64,000 nucleotides of DNA from UKL13-2 sp036394575. Lineage in GTDB: Bacteria > Pseudomonadota > Gammaproteobacteria > Burkholderiales > Usitatibacteraceae. This document shows, piece by piece, positions 38,717 through 45,921 of this stretch (position 1 is its first letter; each line of letters begins with the position of its first letter). A program made the position numbers and the translations under genes. The notes below the pieces were generated by a model. The model saw only the letters and a list, made by a program, of their open reading frames with translations. It had not been told where the DNA came from and did not search any database. The DNA lies in NCBI GenBank assembly GCA_036394575.1, contig DASWEY010000034.1, positions 7,817 through 71,816 on the forward strand, in the 5' to 3' direction.

Positions 38717-39652
38717 ATGAGCAAAATCACCGACGTTGCCGTTGCCATTTTCCTGAAACCCGACGGCAGCTTTCTGCTGTCATCAAGACCTGAAGGCAAG
38801 CCCTATCCCGGCTACTGGGAATTCCCCGGCGGCAAGATCGAGCCCGGCGAATCGGTGCGCGATGCGCTGGTGCGCGAGCTGGTCGAAGAGCTCAATGTCA
38901 CCGTCACGCGGACCACGCCCTGGTTCACGTTCATGATGCACTACACCCATGCCACGGTGCGCCTGCATTGCTGGCGCGTGCAGGCATGGCAGGGCGAGAT
39001 GCGCGGCATGGAAGGCCAGCAGTTCGCCTGGCAGACGCTCGATGCCCTGACCGTCGCGCCGACCCTGCCCGGCTGCGTGCCGATCTTTCGCGCGCTGGCC
39101 TTGCCTGCGATTTACGCCATCACCAATGCGGGCGAAATCGGCGCGGCGGCCTATCTTCGCCGGCTCGAGACGGCGCTGCAAAAAGGCTTGCGCCTGATCC
39201 AGCTGCGCGAAAAGGCCATGCCCTATGCCGATTTGCGCCGCTTCGGCGCTGAGGTCATGGCCCGCGCGAAGGCCCATGGCGCGCGCGTGCTGGTCAACGG
39301 CGACGGCATGCTGGCCAATGATATCGGCGCCGATGGCGTGCACCTGAGCGCGGCGCAACTCGTCAATATGCCATCGCGGCCCGAGTTTGCCCTCGTCGGC
39401 GCCTCCACCCACAGTCGTGCCGAACTGGAACGCGCCGCCGAACTGAAGTGCGATTTTGCGGTGCTCGGCCCGGTGAAGGCCACACTCACCCATCCAGCGC
39501 AGGCGCCATTGGGCTGGCAACGTTTTTCCGAATGGGTGCAGGCCGCGCCGCTGCCCTGCTATGCGCTGGGCGGGATGGTGATGGGCGATCTGCCTGCCGC
39601 GATCGAACACGGCGCGCAGGGCGTGGCGATGCAACGCGGCCTGGGCGGCTGA
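38717..39652 (+). CDS. Nudix hydrolase (MutT-like) fused to a ThiE-like domain
   Basis: 311 residues from ATG 38717. Residues 1-130 are a MutT-type Nudix domain with the full box GGKIEPGESVRDALVRELVE followed by EL (GX5EX7REUXEE). Residues about 135-311 match the thiamine-phosphate-synthase TIM barrel (ITNAGEIG..., LRLIQLREKAM, ADGVHLSAAQL, VGASTHSRAELERA, LGPVKATLTHP, YALGGM). The first half cleanses 8-oxo-dGTP. The second half is often called a thiamine monophosphate synthase, but in this fusion its catalytic role is unproven. Confidence 0.85.
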   Translation: MSKITDVAVAIFLKPDGSFLLSSRPEGKPYPGYWEFPGGKIEPGESVRDALVRELVEELNVTVTRTTPWFTFMMHYTHATVRLHCWRVQAWQGEMRGMEGQQFAWQTLDALTVAPTLPGCVPIFRALALPAIYAITNAGEIGAAAYLRRLETALQKGLRLIQLREKAMPYADLRRFGAEVMARAKAHGARVLVNGDGMLANDIGADGVHLSAAQLVNMPSRPEFALVGASTHSRAELERAAELKCDFAVLGPVKATLTHPAQAPLGWQRFSEWVQAAPLPCYALGGMVMGDLPAAIEHGAQGVAMQRGLGG

Positions 39653-39769
39653 TGGGCGCTCAATCCGATGGCGAACACAGCGATGGCGATAATTTTTTGC
39701 CGGCGGCCGCTCCGTTAATATGTACGGTACCGAATCTCGCGACGCCGCCACTTTCCAACTCTCGTACGC

Positions 39770-40768
39770 ATGACTGAATCTTCCGTGTCCATTGACGCCA
39801 GCAACATCCACTTCAAATCGTTCAATTTCCACGGCCTTAAATCCGGGCCGCGCCTCATCGTCCTCGGCGCGGTGCATGGCAATGAAACCTGCGGCACCCA
39901 GGCGATTCTGCGGGTGATGGAGGAAATCGACGGCCGCAAGCTGAATATCGTACGCGGCAGCGTCACCTTTGTGCCGGTCGCCAATCCGCTGGCCTTCGCG
40001 CGCGGCGACCGCGTCGGCGACCGCAACCTGAATCGCAACCTCGCCCCCACCACACAGCCGCAAGATTTTGAAGACCATATCGGCAACTGGCTGTGTCCCT
40101 TGTTGGCGCAGCACGAGGTGTTGCTCGACCTGCATTCCACCCGCGCCCCAAATCCGCCCTTCGCGATGCTCGGCCCCGAAGACAATAGCGGCGCCCTGCA
40201 ACCGTTCCGCCATGCGGCCAGGGAGCGCGCGCTGGCCCGCTGCCTGGGGGTGCGCCGCTTCGTCGACGGCTGGCTGGAAACCTATGCTCTCGGCGTCGCG
40301 CGCCGCATCGAGTCGGCGAAGGCCGCGCGCGCGGGCGTCGAACTGAATCCGCACAACACCGACCCGCGCTACGGCGTCGGCACCACCGAGTACATGCGTT
40401 CCATCGGCGGCTACGCCGTCACCCTCGAATGCGGCTCGCATGACGACCCCGCCGCCCCTGTGGTCGGCTACCACGCCATTCACCATACCCTCGCCCATCT
40501 CGGCATCAGCGATGAAGCGCCGCCCGCACCCGTTGAGAATTACGAGGTGCTGCGCATGTTCGACGTCATCGACCGCGCCCATGCCGACGATAGCTTCAGC
40601 CGTGAATGGTCCAGCTTCGATGCGCTCGGCAAAGGCGACCGCATCGGCACCCGCCACGACGGCACGCCGGTGCTCGCCGAAACCGACGGCCGCATCCTGT
40701 TCCCGGATGCGAAGGCCACGCCGGGGCACGAGTGGTTTTATCTGACGAAGGCGATCAGGTCGATTTGA
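39770..40768 (+). CDS. succinylglutamate desuccinylase / aspartoacylase family protein
   Basis: 332 residues. Zinc ligands in AVHGNETCG (His36, Glu39) and LDLHSTRAP (His about 122); GDRNLNRNL and TLECGSHDDP are further M14-like family motifs. Members remove acyl groups from amino acids or their derivatives; the substrate is unknown. It is monocistronic by spacing, with 117 bases before it and repeat copy C after it. Confidence 0.8.
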   Translation: MTESSVSIDASNIHFKSFNFHGLKSGPRLIVLGAVHGNETCGTQAILRVMEEIDGRKLNIVRGSVTFVPVANPLAFARGDRVGDRNLNRNLAPTTQPQDFEDHIGNWLCPLLAQHEVLLDLHSTRAPNPPFAMLGPEDNSGALQPFRHAARERALARCLGVRRFVDGWLETYALGVARRIESAKAARAGVELNPHNTDPRYGVGTTEYMRSIGGYAVTLECGSHDDPAAPVVGYHAIHHTLAHLGISDEAPPAPVENYEVLRMFDVIDRAHADDSFSREWSSFDALGKGDRIGTRHDGTPVLAETDGRILFPDAKATPGHEWFYLTKAIRSI

Positions 40769-40896
40769 GCAGCTTGAATTCGTCGGGGAGATTTTCAACC
40801 CCGCCAATTAGCCGATTAAAACGGTGGACCGGATTCCAGCTCATTGTCCAAAATAAGCTGGAGCAACAAAGTCTTTTGAATTGTCGAATATGCGAA

Positions 40897-40965
40897 GTCC
40901 AGCATTGGTGCGGCTTCCAAGCCAAAAATGCCCGGGAATCCGCACCGAATGGCGTTCTACGTTTT
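40897..40965. repeat. dispersed palindromic repeat, copy C
   Basis: Inverted relative to copy B: it starts GTCCAGCATTGGTGCGGC and ends with GCACCGAATGGCGTTCTACG followed by TTTT. Core is AAGCCAAAAATGCCCGGGAA. It lies in the 233-bp gap between the aspartoacylase-like and dipeptidase genes, which holds no other feature I can identify. Confidence 0.75.
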
Positions 40966-41001
40966 CTTGCGCCAGCGCAGTGAAGAGATAACATCAGCAC
41001 C

Positions 41002-41613
41002 ATGCCTGCGACGTTGCCCATCGAATCCATCGCCACCCACCCCGACTTCCGGCGCCTCGCCGGCATCGCCGGAATTGACGTCGATTTGCGCTACGCCGGC
41101 CGCGACAACTTTGTCGGCCGCGATCTGTATTCGCCGCTTGATTGCGCTTGGCTGCATCGGCATGCCGCCGAGGCCTTGGAGACCTCGGTGGCGTGGCTCA
41201 AACAAGATCGTCCCGAACTCAAATTGCTGGTGCTCGATGCCCTGCGCCCGCAGCGCGTGCAGGAACAGTTATGGGCGGCATTGCAGGGCACCGATCTGCT
41301 CGGCTACCTGGCCGACCCGGTGCGCGGCTCGATTCATTCCTTCGGCATGGCGGTGGATATCACGCTGATCGATGATGCCGGGCAGGAACTCGATATGGGC
41401 GCGCCCTTCGACGATCTCAGCGAACGCTCGCATCCCGCGCTGGAAGCCGCTTTCGCGGCGCGCGGCGAACTGACGGCGCGGCAGATCGGCAATCGGCGCC
41501 TGCTGCGCCATGCGCTGGCGCAGGGCGGCTGGCAGGGGATCGGCAGCGAGTGGTGGCACTTCGATTGCGGCGATCGCGAACGGGTGCGGGCCGAGTACAC
41601 GCGCATTCTGTAG
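41002..41613 (+). CDS. D-alanyl-D-alanine dipeptidase (VanX/DdpX family)
   Basis: 203 residues, no signal peptide, so probably cytoplasmic. Zinc motif SIHSFGMAVD (His112, Asp119) and EWWHFD (catalytic Glu183, zinc His186) are intact. It hydrolyses D-Ala-D-Ala. With no vanHA genes nearby the role is more likely peptidoglycan recycling or D-Ala catabolism (DdpX-like) than glycopeptide resistance. Confidence 0.88.
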   Translation: MPATLPIESIATHPDFRRLAGIAGIDVDLRYAGRDNFVGRDLYSPLDCAWLHRHAAEALETSVAWLKQDRPELKLLVLDALRPQRVQEQLWAALQGTDLLGYLADPVRGSIHSFGMAVDITLIDDAGQELDMGAPFDDLSERSHPALEAAFAARGELTARQIGNRRLLRHALAQGGWQGIGSEWWHFDCGDRERVRAEYTRIL

Positions 41614-41637
41614 GCGCCGCCATCGCCGCCATCGCCA

Positions 41638-42465
41638 TCAGGGCAGAGGGCGCGGAACGGGTATCGTTTCCGATGGCGTGCCGCCTGCCGGCAGCAAATC
41701 GACAAGCGCCTCCAGAATCGCCGCCGTCTCGGCATCCGGCACGCCGTCAAAACGAGCAGGGCGATATTTCATCTGGAAAGCGCTGAGCACATTGCGCGTG
41801 GCTTCGTCGAGCTGGCCATTGAGCGGCACGGCGAAGCCAAAGCGCGCCAGCCGTTGCTGGAACCAGTCCACCTCCGGCAGGCTCGCTTCAAACGCCGTGC
41901 GCTTTTGCGCCACCAGTGCCACATCCGGCCACGGGATCAATCCCGCATCCGCCAGCTGCTTCCAGGGAAACCGCGGGCCGGGGTCGATCTTGCGCTGCGG
42001 CGCGATATCGCTGTGGCCGAGGATGTACTCCGGCTTGATGCGGTGCTCGGCGACGATTTTTTTCACCAGCGCGATCACCGCATCGATCTGTTCCTGCGGA
42101 TACTCGGCCCAGACCCGCCCCTCCGAAGTATCGCGTTCGCCGCGGTTGACGATCTCGATGCCGATCGAGGCCGCATTGAGCTGCGCATAGCCGTTCCAAT
42201 AACTGACGCCCGCATGCCAGGCGCGCTTGTTTTCCGGCACCAATTGATAAATCGTCGGCGGCGAAACGTCGACCAGATAATGGCTGCTGACATCGCCCAC
42301 CGTTAGCTCCTCCAGCGAATGCTGGAAATCCCCGCTGGTGAAATGCAGGATCAGGAACTGCACGCGGCTGTCCTGGTTTTGCGAGGTGTAGCGGGTGTCG
42401 ATGGGCGGGCCGCTGGTGCAGGCGGTGAGGGTGAGAGCGATGAAGATGGAGGGAAAAAATTTCAT
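41638..42465 (-). CDS. N-acetylmuramoyl-L-alanine amidase, AmiD-like lipoprotein
   Basis: 275 residues with lipobox LTLTA|C (Cys16). An amidase_2 domain (about 35-180) has zinc ligands in LILHFTSG, RAWHAGVSYW and GHSDIAPQRKIDPG. A peptidoglycan-binding helical domain follows (about 200-265). It matches E. coli AmiD, an outer-membrane amidase that releases recycled muropeptides. It is convergent with the dipeptidase gene, 24 bases apart. Confidence 0.85.
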   Translation of the reverse strand: MKFFPSIFIALTLTACTSGPPIDTRYTSQNQDSRVQFLILHFTSGDFQHSLEELTVGDVSSHYLVDVSPPTIYQLVPENKRAWHAGVSYWNGYAQLNAASIGIEIVNRGERDTSEGRVWAEYPQEQIDAVIALVKKIVAEHRIKPEYILGHSDIAPQRKIDPGPRFPWKQLADAGLIPWPDVALVAQKRTAFEASLPEVDWFQQRLARFGFAVPLNGQLDEATRNVLSAFQMKYRPARFDGVPDAETAAILEALVDLLPAGGTPSETIPVPRPLP

Positions 42466-42480
42466 TGCGCTAGCGCTGAA

Positions 42481-42933
42481 CTATCGCACACGTCGGTTCG
42501 GTGAAGTTTCGTCCGAAGCAACTTTTCGCGCTATCTCGATTTCACGTTGTGGCGAATCCGGGAGACAGACATGGAGCAGCTTGATGCTCTTCGGGAATCG
42601 CCCATTTTTAACCTCTTTCTCAAAATGTCGCAGCATGTCTAATTCAGTGAAAATAAGGAGTCGCTTTTTTGCCCCTTTAGCGTGAAGTAGATAGAGCGTA
42701 TCGCATTTTATTTTTTGAATCTTTGCTGTTGCCAGTTTGTTCCCCGCAGTGCGGGCTGAACTAGTAGATATATTTCCGATAATTGCGTCGTCGGAACTCA
42801 CGGCATCAAACTCGAATCTGCCATCCCACGCCAGCAGAACCCTTTTGCTGGAAAATGCTAGACCATAGCGATTGGGTAAATCGTTCTTCAATACCCAAAC
42901 TTCTCCTTTTTTTTGAGCTCTTGTATCGGCCAT
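42481..42933 (-). CDS. hypothetical protein of unrecognised family
   Basis: 150 residues, no signal peptide, no membrane span. The N-terminal part (EVWVLKNDLPNRYGLAFSSK) is beta-rich, and the C-terminal part is basic (about residues 95-150). I recognise no domain. The gene is visibly more AT-rich than its neighbours, with unusual codon choices (TTA, AGA, ATA), and ends 16 bases upstream of the amidase gene, so it may be a recent arrival. Confidence 0.5.
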   Translation of the reverse strand: MADTRAQKKGEVWVLKNDLPNRYGLAFSSKRVLLAWDGRFEFDAVSSDDAIIGNISTSSARTAGNKLATAKIQKIKCDTLYLLHAKGAKKRLLIFTELDMLRHFEKEVKNGRFPKSIKLLHVCLPDSPQREIEIARKVASDETSPNRRVR

Positions 42934-43145
42934 GTTTGCGCTTTAAAGTAAAGTTATAAGGGGGCTCAATTTTGAGCTAACTTTTTGGATTCAAAAGAAA
43001 GCTATGTGCACGCATCAAACCGCAGTTTAAGTAACGATGACGCCCTCGTCTACAACCTGCATAGGTAGGGTCGAAAGCAAAAAGCTGCACGCGGCAAATC
43101 GTGCGAATTCATTTTGAATGTGGGTGAAATGGCAGCCAAAATTGG

Positions 43146-43166
43146 GCCCCGGACAAAATCCGGGGC
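43146..43166. other. small GC-rich hairpin
   Basis: GCCCCGGA / TCCGGGGC stem (43146-43153, 43159-43166) with a 5-base loop. It could be a repetitive extragenic palindrome; I see no second copy in this window. Confidence 0.45.
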
Positions 43167-43205
43167 GACAATTCTGTTCAAGTTTCTGGGTGACGACTGA
43201 AATAT

Positions 43206-43279
43206 GCAGATCGCCATTTGGCGCGCCTTCCCAAGCAAAAATGCTCCAAACACCGCGCCAAATGGCGACCTACGTTTTT
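43206..43279. repeat. dispersed palindromic repeat, copy D (symmetric form)
   Basis: Left arm contains GATCGCCATTTGGCGCGCC and right arm GCGCCAAATGGCGACCTACG, so both arms are of the same type and the element is a near-perfect palindrome around the core AAGCAAAAATGCTCCAAACA. Confidence 0.8.
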
Positions 43280-43298
43280 CAAATCCGAAAATAAAAAT

Positions 43299-43328
43299 GC
43301 CCGCCGCAATTGCGACGGGCCTTTTTTG
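43299..43328 (-). terminator. bidirectional intrinsic terminator downstream of the patatin gene
   Basis: GCCCGCCGCA / TGCGACGGGC stem (43299-43308, 43311-43320) with a T-run on the plus strand and an A-run before it, so it can work both ways. On the minus strand it follows the patatin stop by about 60 bases. A near-identical hairpin stands at 47025. Confidence 0.7.
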
Positions 43329-43388
43329 TTTCCGCAACCTCACCGTATCGCCGGCGTGTCTGGCGCGCATGTCTGCCAGGACGTGACC

Positions 43389-44378
43389 TCAAGGCATGCC
43401 CGCGACCTGTCGTGTCTCATTGAGTTTCGCCAGCTTGGCCCTGAGCTCCGGCATGATCGCCGCGACCGCCTTTTCGCCCTCGAGTACAGCCTTGTTGCGC
43501 CCGCTCGCATCGACGGACGGCAGGCCGGAGGTCACGGGCCGAATGACGATGTCGGCGCTGGACTGCTCGTGCCTGTTGATGGTCTGGCCGAATATCGAAA
43601 AGGTCTGCCACAGGATGTCGGAGATGCCTGCCGTGCTTCTATCCTGGGGGCGGTCGGAGATGTCGACAGCGATGACGAAATCGGCGCCCATGGAGCGCGC
43701 CACGCTGGCCGGCACCGGCGCGACCAGGCCGCCGTCCACATATTCCTGGCCGTTGATGATGACCGGCTGGAACACCACCGGCACGGAAGACGAGGCACGC
43801 ACCGCCATGCCGGCATTGCCGGTGCGGAACACCGCCATCTCGCCGGTGCGCAGATTGGTGGCGACCGCGGCAAAGGTTTTACCCAGCTTTTCCATCGGGC
43901 GGTTGCCGATGTTCTTGTTGATGAAATCCTGCAAGGCCTGGCCCTTGATGCAACCGCGATTGTTCGACACCACCGTCTCGGCAATGCAGCGATAAAACCC
44001 GGAGCCGTCGAGCACCTGGCTTTCCTCCATGTTCATGGAGATTTCCTGGATCTGGAAGCCGTTGAGACCGGCCGCATACAACACGCCGACCACCGAACCG
44101 GCGCTGGTGCCGACGACGATGGTGGGCGAGATGCCCTGCGCCTCCAGCGCCTTGATCACGCCGACGTGGGCAAAACCGCGCGCCGCGCCGCCGCCCAAGG
44201 CCAGGGCAATCTTCGCGGGGGGACGCGCCACCACGGGTAAAGGTACTGGCGGGGTGATTTGCGTAACGGCTTGTGATGGCTCCTTGATGCCGGTGCAGGC
44301 GGTCATGCCGAACAGCAAAAAGATAGCAGCGCTCCAATGGCTTAGGGTCGATTTGTTTCCAGGTGTGCATCTGATCAT
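43389..44378 (-). CDS. patatin-like phospholipase, predicted lipoprotein
   Basis: 329 residues. Signal peptide with lipobox GMTA|C (Cys28). Patatin domain (about 57-230) with the oxyanion loop LGGGAARGFAHVG, nucleophile elbow VVGTSAGSVVG and catalytic Asp in YVDGGLVAPVP. It would be an acyl hydrolase at the envelope (RssA/YjjU-like). It carries its own terminator. Confidence 0.88.
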   Translation of the reverse strand: MIRCTPGNKSTLSHWSAAIFLLFGMTACTGIKEPSQAVTQITPPVPLPVVARPPAKIALALGGGAARGFAHVGVIKALEAQGISPTIVVGTSAGSVVGVLYAAGLNGFQIQEISMNMEESQVLDGSGFYRCIAETVVSNNRGCIKGQALQDFINKNIGNRPMEKLGKTFAAVATNLRTGEMAVFRTGNAGMAVRASSSVPVVFQPVIINGQEYVDGGLVAPVPASVARSMGADFVIAVDISDRPQDRSTAGISDILWQTFSIFGQTINRHEQSSADIVIRPVTSGLPSVDASGRNKAVLEGEKAVAAIMPELRAKLAKLNETRQVAGMP

Positions 44379-44450
44379 TTGTTGTTTCCGAAATTGAATG
44401 ACAAAGGAATGGTTTTGTTTGTTGCTTTAGTTGAGTGAAAAATAATCGAC

Positions 44451-44508
44451 GCCGATCCTGAATGTTACCCAGCGGCCGCAGGGCGCGGACTCAACCGTAA
44501 TGTTAGCC
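44451..44508 (-). other. attC-like recombination site downstream of the 2OG oxygenase gene
   Basis: On the minus strand the order is GGCTAAC (44502-44508), 6 bases, GTTGAGTC (44488-44495), a GC-rich centre containing GCGGCCGC, GGGTAAC (44464-44470), 6 bases, GATCGGC (44451-44457). This is the 1L-2L-centre-2R-1R layout of integron attC sites, at 58 bp. The outer right box is degenerate against GTTRRRY. The TAA stop of the oxygenase gene lies inside GGCTAAC, typical of gene cassettes. Confidence 0.4.
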
Positions 44509-44886
44509 CTCATTTTTTCCCCACACCCAACCAAATGAGAGGACATATCGGCTGCCACCGACGACTTTTGTGACGCTGTGCTCGCATTGGTCGGGGCGGA
44601 ACAACTTCACTCGACTGGTCGCAAATAGAGGCGATGTGCAAATGAACTCGCCCCCGGACCGCGGCGCCTTGAGAATGACATTGAGGCGATAGTGGCGGCC
44701 CTTCTCCACGGGGTCCTTATGCGGAGGAACCTGAGAGCCCTCGGGATAGCGGATCAGGTAACTGTCGAACGGTATCGGCCACGGCGCAGTTAACAAGAGC
44801 ATCTTGTCGTAACCCGTACCTTGTCGCCCGCGCTGCCACCGAAACGCTTTCGAGGCGTAGCCCCTGATTGCGGCGACGATTCCCAT
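44503..44886 (-). CDS. 2-oxoglutarate/Fe(II)-dependent oxygenase
   Basis: 127 residues from ATG 44886. The double-stranded beta-helix iron ligands are His56-x-Asp58 (PPHKDPV) and His103 (CEHSV), with Arg113 (SRYVLSFGW) as the 2-oxoglutarate ligand. Small oxygenases of this class hydroxylate proteins or small molecules; the substrate is unknown. The ATG is 3 bases after ATTAGCC, resembling an integron core site, and the stop lies in an attC-like site, so the gene has cassette architecture. An upstream TTG start at 44952 would add 22 residues encoded in that junction and is not preferred. Confidence 0.7.
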   Translation of the reverse strand: MGIVAAIRGYASKAFRWQRGRQGTGYDKMLLLTAPWPIPFDSYLIRYPEGSQVPPHKDPVEKGRHYRLNVILKAPRSGGEFICTSPLFATSRVKLFRPDQCEHSVTKVVGGSRYVLSFGWVWGKNEG

Positions 44887-44948
44887 GACGGCTAATGTTT
44901 GATATGAGGGGCGCTTGGAGGCCGTAGGCCGGAAAGCGTCACCGCGAT

Positions 44949-45088
44949 GCAATACTGCGGGTCAGGGTCGATTAATTTCATAAGTAGAGCTTACCGATTG
45001 TGCGTCTTCGATAGTAAAAATTTGCAGTATGGATCTGTTGGGCGGATTTGTTTGGCAAAAAAATAATCTACTTTAACCTGTGGATTCC
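44949..45088. repeat. direct repeat, copy 1, flanking the GFA gene
   Basis: 140 bp, repeated at 45544-45677 in the same orientation. A 33-nt block (44976-45008) is identical to 45571-45603 and further blocks around AATAATCTACT and CTGTGGATTCC match. It lies between the GFA and 2OG oxygenase genes. Confidence 0.85.
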
Positions 45089-45112
45089 TCCGTGGATTCC
45101 TGAACTGCCTAA

Positions 45113-45529
45113 TCACTCGAATTCCTGGCGTTGCGGCAGATGGTCCGTGATCGTGAACCACGGCGCTTTGGAGCCGACGAAGATGTGCGCGGTGGGGCGA
45201 ATCGTCGGGCTGTCGACGAGCGTCCCCATCGTGACATGGACGTACGCGCCGTCACGGACGACCGAATACAGGAACGAGCCGCACTTCTTGCAGCGAACAT
45301 CGTGGGCACTGTCTTCGCCGAAGATGCGCAGGTTGCCCTTGCCCGCTGTGATGCTGAGTTTGTCGCGCTCGATTCCAGCGAATGGCTTGAATGCGGCGCC
45401 TGTCGCGCGGCGGCAGTTTGAGCAATGGCAGTTCAGCGCGTAGACAAACTCATCCCTCACCGCATAGTGGACTGCTCCACACAGGCACTTGCCGGTGAGC
45501 ATGCGGTTCGTTTCGGGTGAGCTGTTCAT
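45113..45529 (-). CDS. GFA-family (glutathione-dependent formaldehyde-activating-like) zinc protein
   Basis: 138 residues from ATG 45529; ATG 45502 is possible. Zinc cysteines: CLC at 15 and 17, CHCSNC at 34-39 and CKKC at 80-83, the complete GFA/CENP-V fold pattern. Most family members have no known substrate. The gene sits alone between two long direct repeats and is preceded by ACTGGGC-GTC-ATG, similar to the junction before the 2OG oxygenase gene. Confidence 0.85.
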   Translation of the reverse strand: MNSSPETNRMLTGKCLCGAVHYAVRDEFVYALNCHCSNCRRATGAAFKPFAGIERDKLSITAGKGNLRIFGEDSAHDVRCKKCGSFLYSVVRDGAYVHVTMGTLVDSPTIRPTAHIFVGSKAPWFTITDHLPQRQEFE

Positions 45530-45543
45530 GACGCCCAGTGCCC

Positions 45544-45677
45544 GCAATACTGCGGGTCAGAGTCGATTGGTTTCATAAGTAGAGCTTACCGATTGTGCGT
45601 CTTGATAATAAAATTTGCGGTACGGCTTTGCGCTGGATTTGTTTAGCAGAAAAAATAATCTACTCCCTGTGGATTCC
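45544..45677. repeat. direct repeat, copy 2, flanking the GFA gene
   Basis: 134 bp, matching 44949-45088. It begins 15 bases upstream of the GFA start codon and runs up to repeat copy E. The spacing between equivalent points in the two copies is about 595 bp. Confidence 0.85.
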
Positions 45678-45686
45678 GGCCGATTA

Positions 45687-45766
45687 AAATACGTAGAACG
45701 CCATTCGGCGGGACTTTCGAAGCTTTTTTGCCCCAAACACCGCGCCAAATGGCGTTCTACGTTTTC
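45687..45766. repeat. dispersed palindromic repeat, copy E (symmetric form)
   Basis: Left arm AATACGTAGAACGCCATTCG (45689 onwards) and right arm CGCGCCAAATGGCGTTCTAC ending in GTTTTC. Both arms are of the same type, like copy D. It abuts direct repeat copy 2 on one side and the transposase remnant on the other. Confidence 0.85.
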
Positions 45767-45778
45767 TCCAAGGCTAAT

Positions 45779-45875
45779 TCAGGATTTAAGTGCAACGCTT
45801 TGGGACTTCAGTATATCGGCCCAGACTTCATTCGGAGTTCGCCAGCCGAGCGGCTCGCGGGGCTGGGCTAACCCG
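45779..45875 (-). pseudogene. C-terminal remnant of an IS transposase
   Basis: The minus strand reads GLAQPREPLGWRTPNEVWAD, then ILKSQSVALKS and a stop at 45779-45781. 'LGWRTPNEVW' is the usual C-terminal end of integrase-core (DDE) transposases of the IS3/IS30/IS481 type. Nothing upstream of it is coding, so only the tail survives. Confidence 0.6.
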
Positions 45876-45921
45876 ATGACTGATGCCGGCATCGCCGAGT
45901 ACTGCTGCTATCATCGCCGAT

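Larger units (their letters stand above)
42934..43388. other. 455-bp intergenic region
   Basis: An AT-rich stretch without coding potential upstream of 43100, then a GC-rich hairpin (43146-43166), repeat copy D (43206-43279) and a terminator hairpin (43299-43328). Nothing else is recognised. Confidence 0.6.

Noticed and set aside
44503..44952. longer start (TTG 44952) for the 2OG oxygenase
   Set aside because: The extra 22 residues are encoded by the inter-gene junction and direct repeat edge and are Arg/Pro/Ser-rich without structure.
45557..45748. 63-codon minus-strand frame
   Set aside because: Lies in direct repeat copy 2 and palindromic repeat copy E; no domain and its sequence is that of the repeats.
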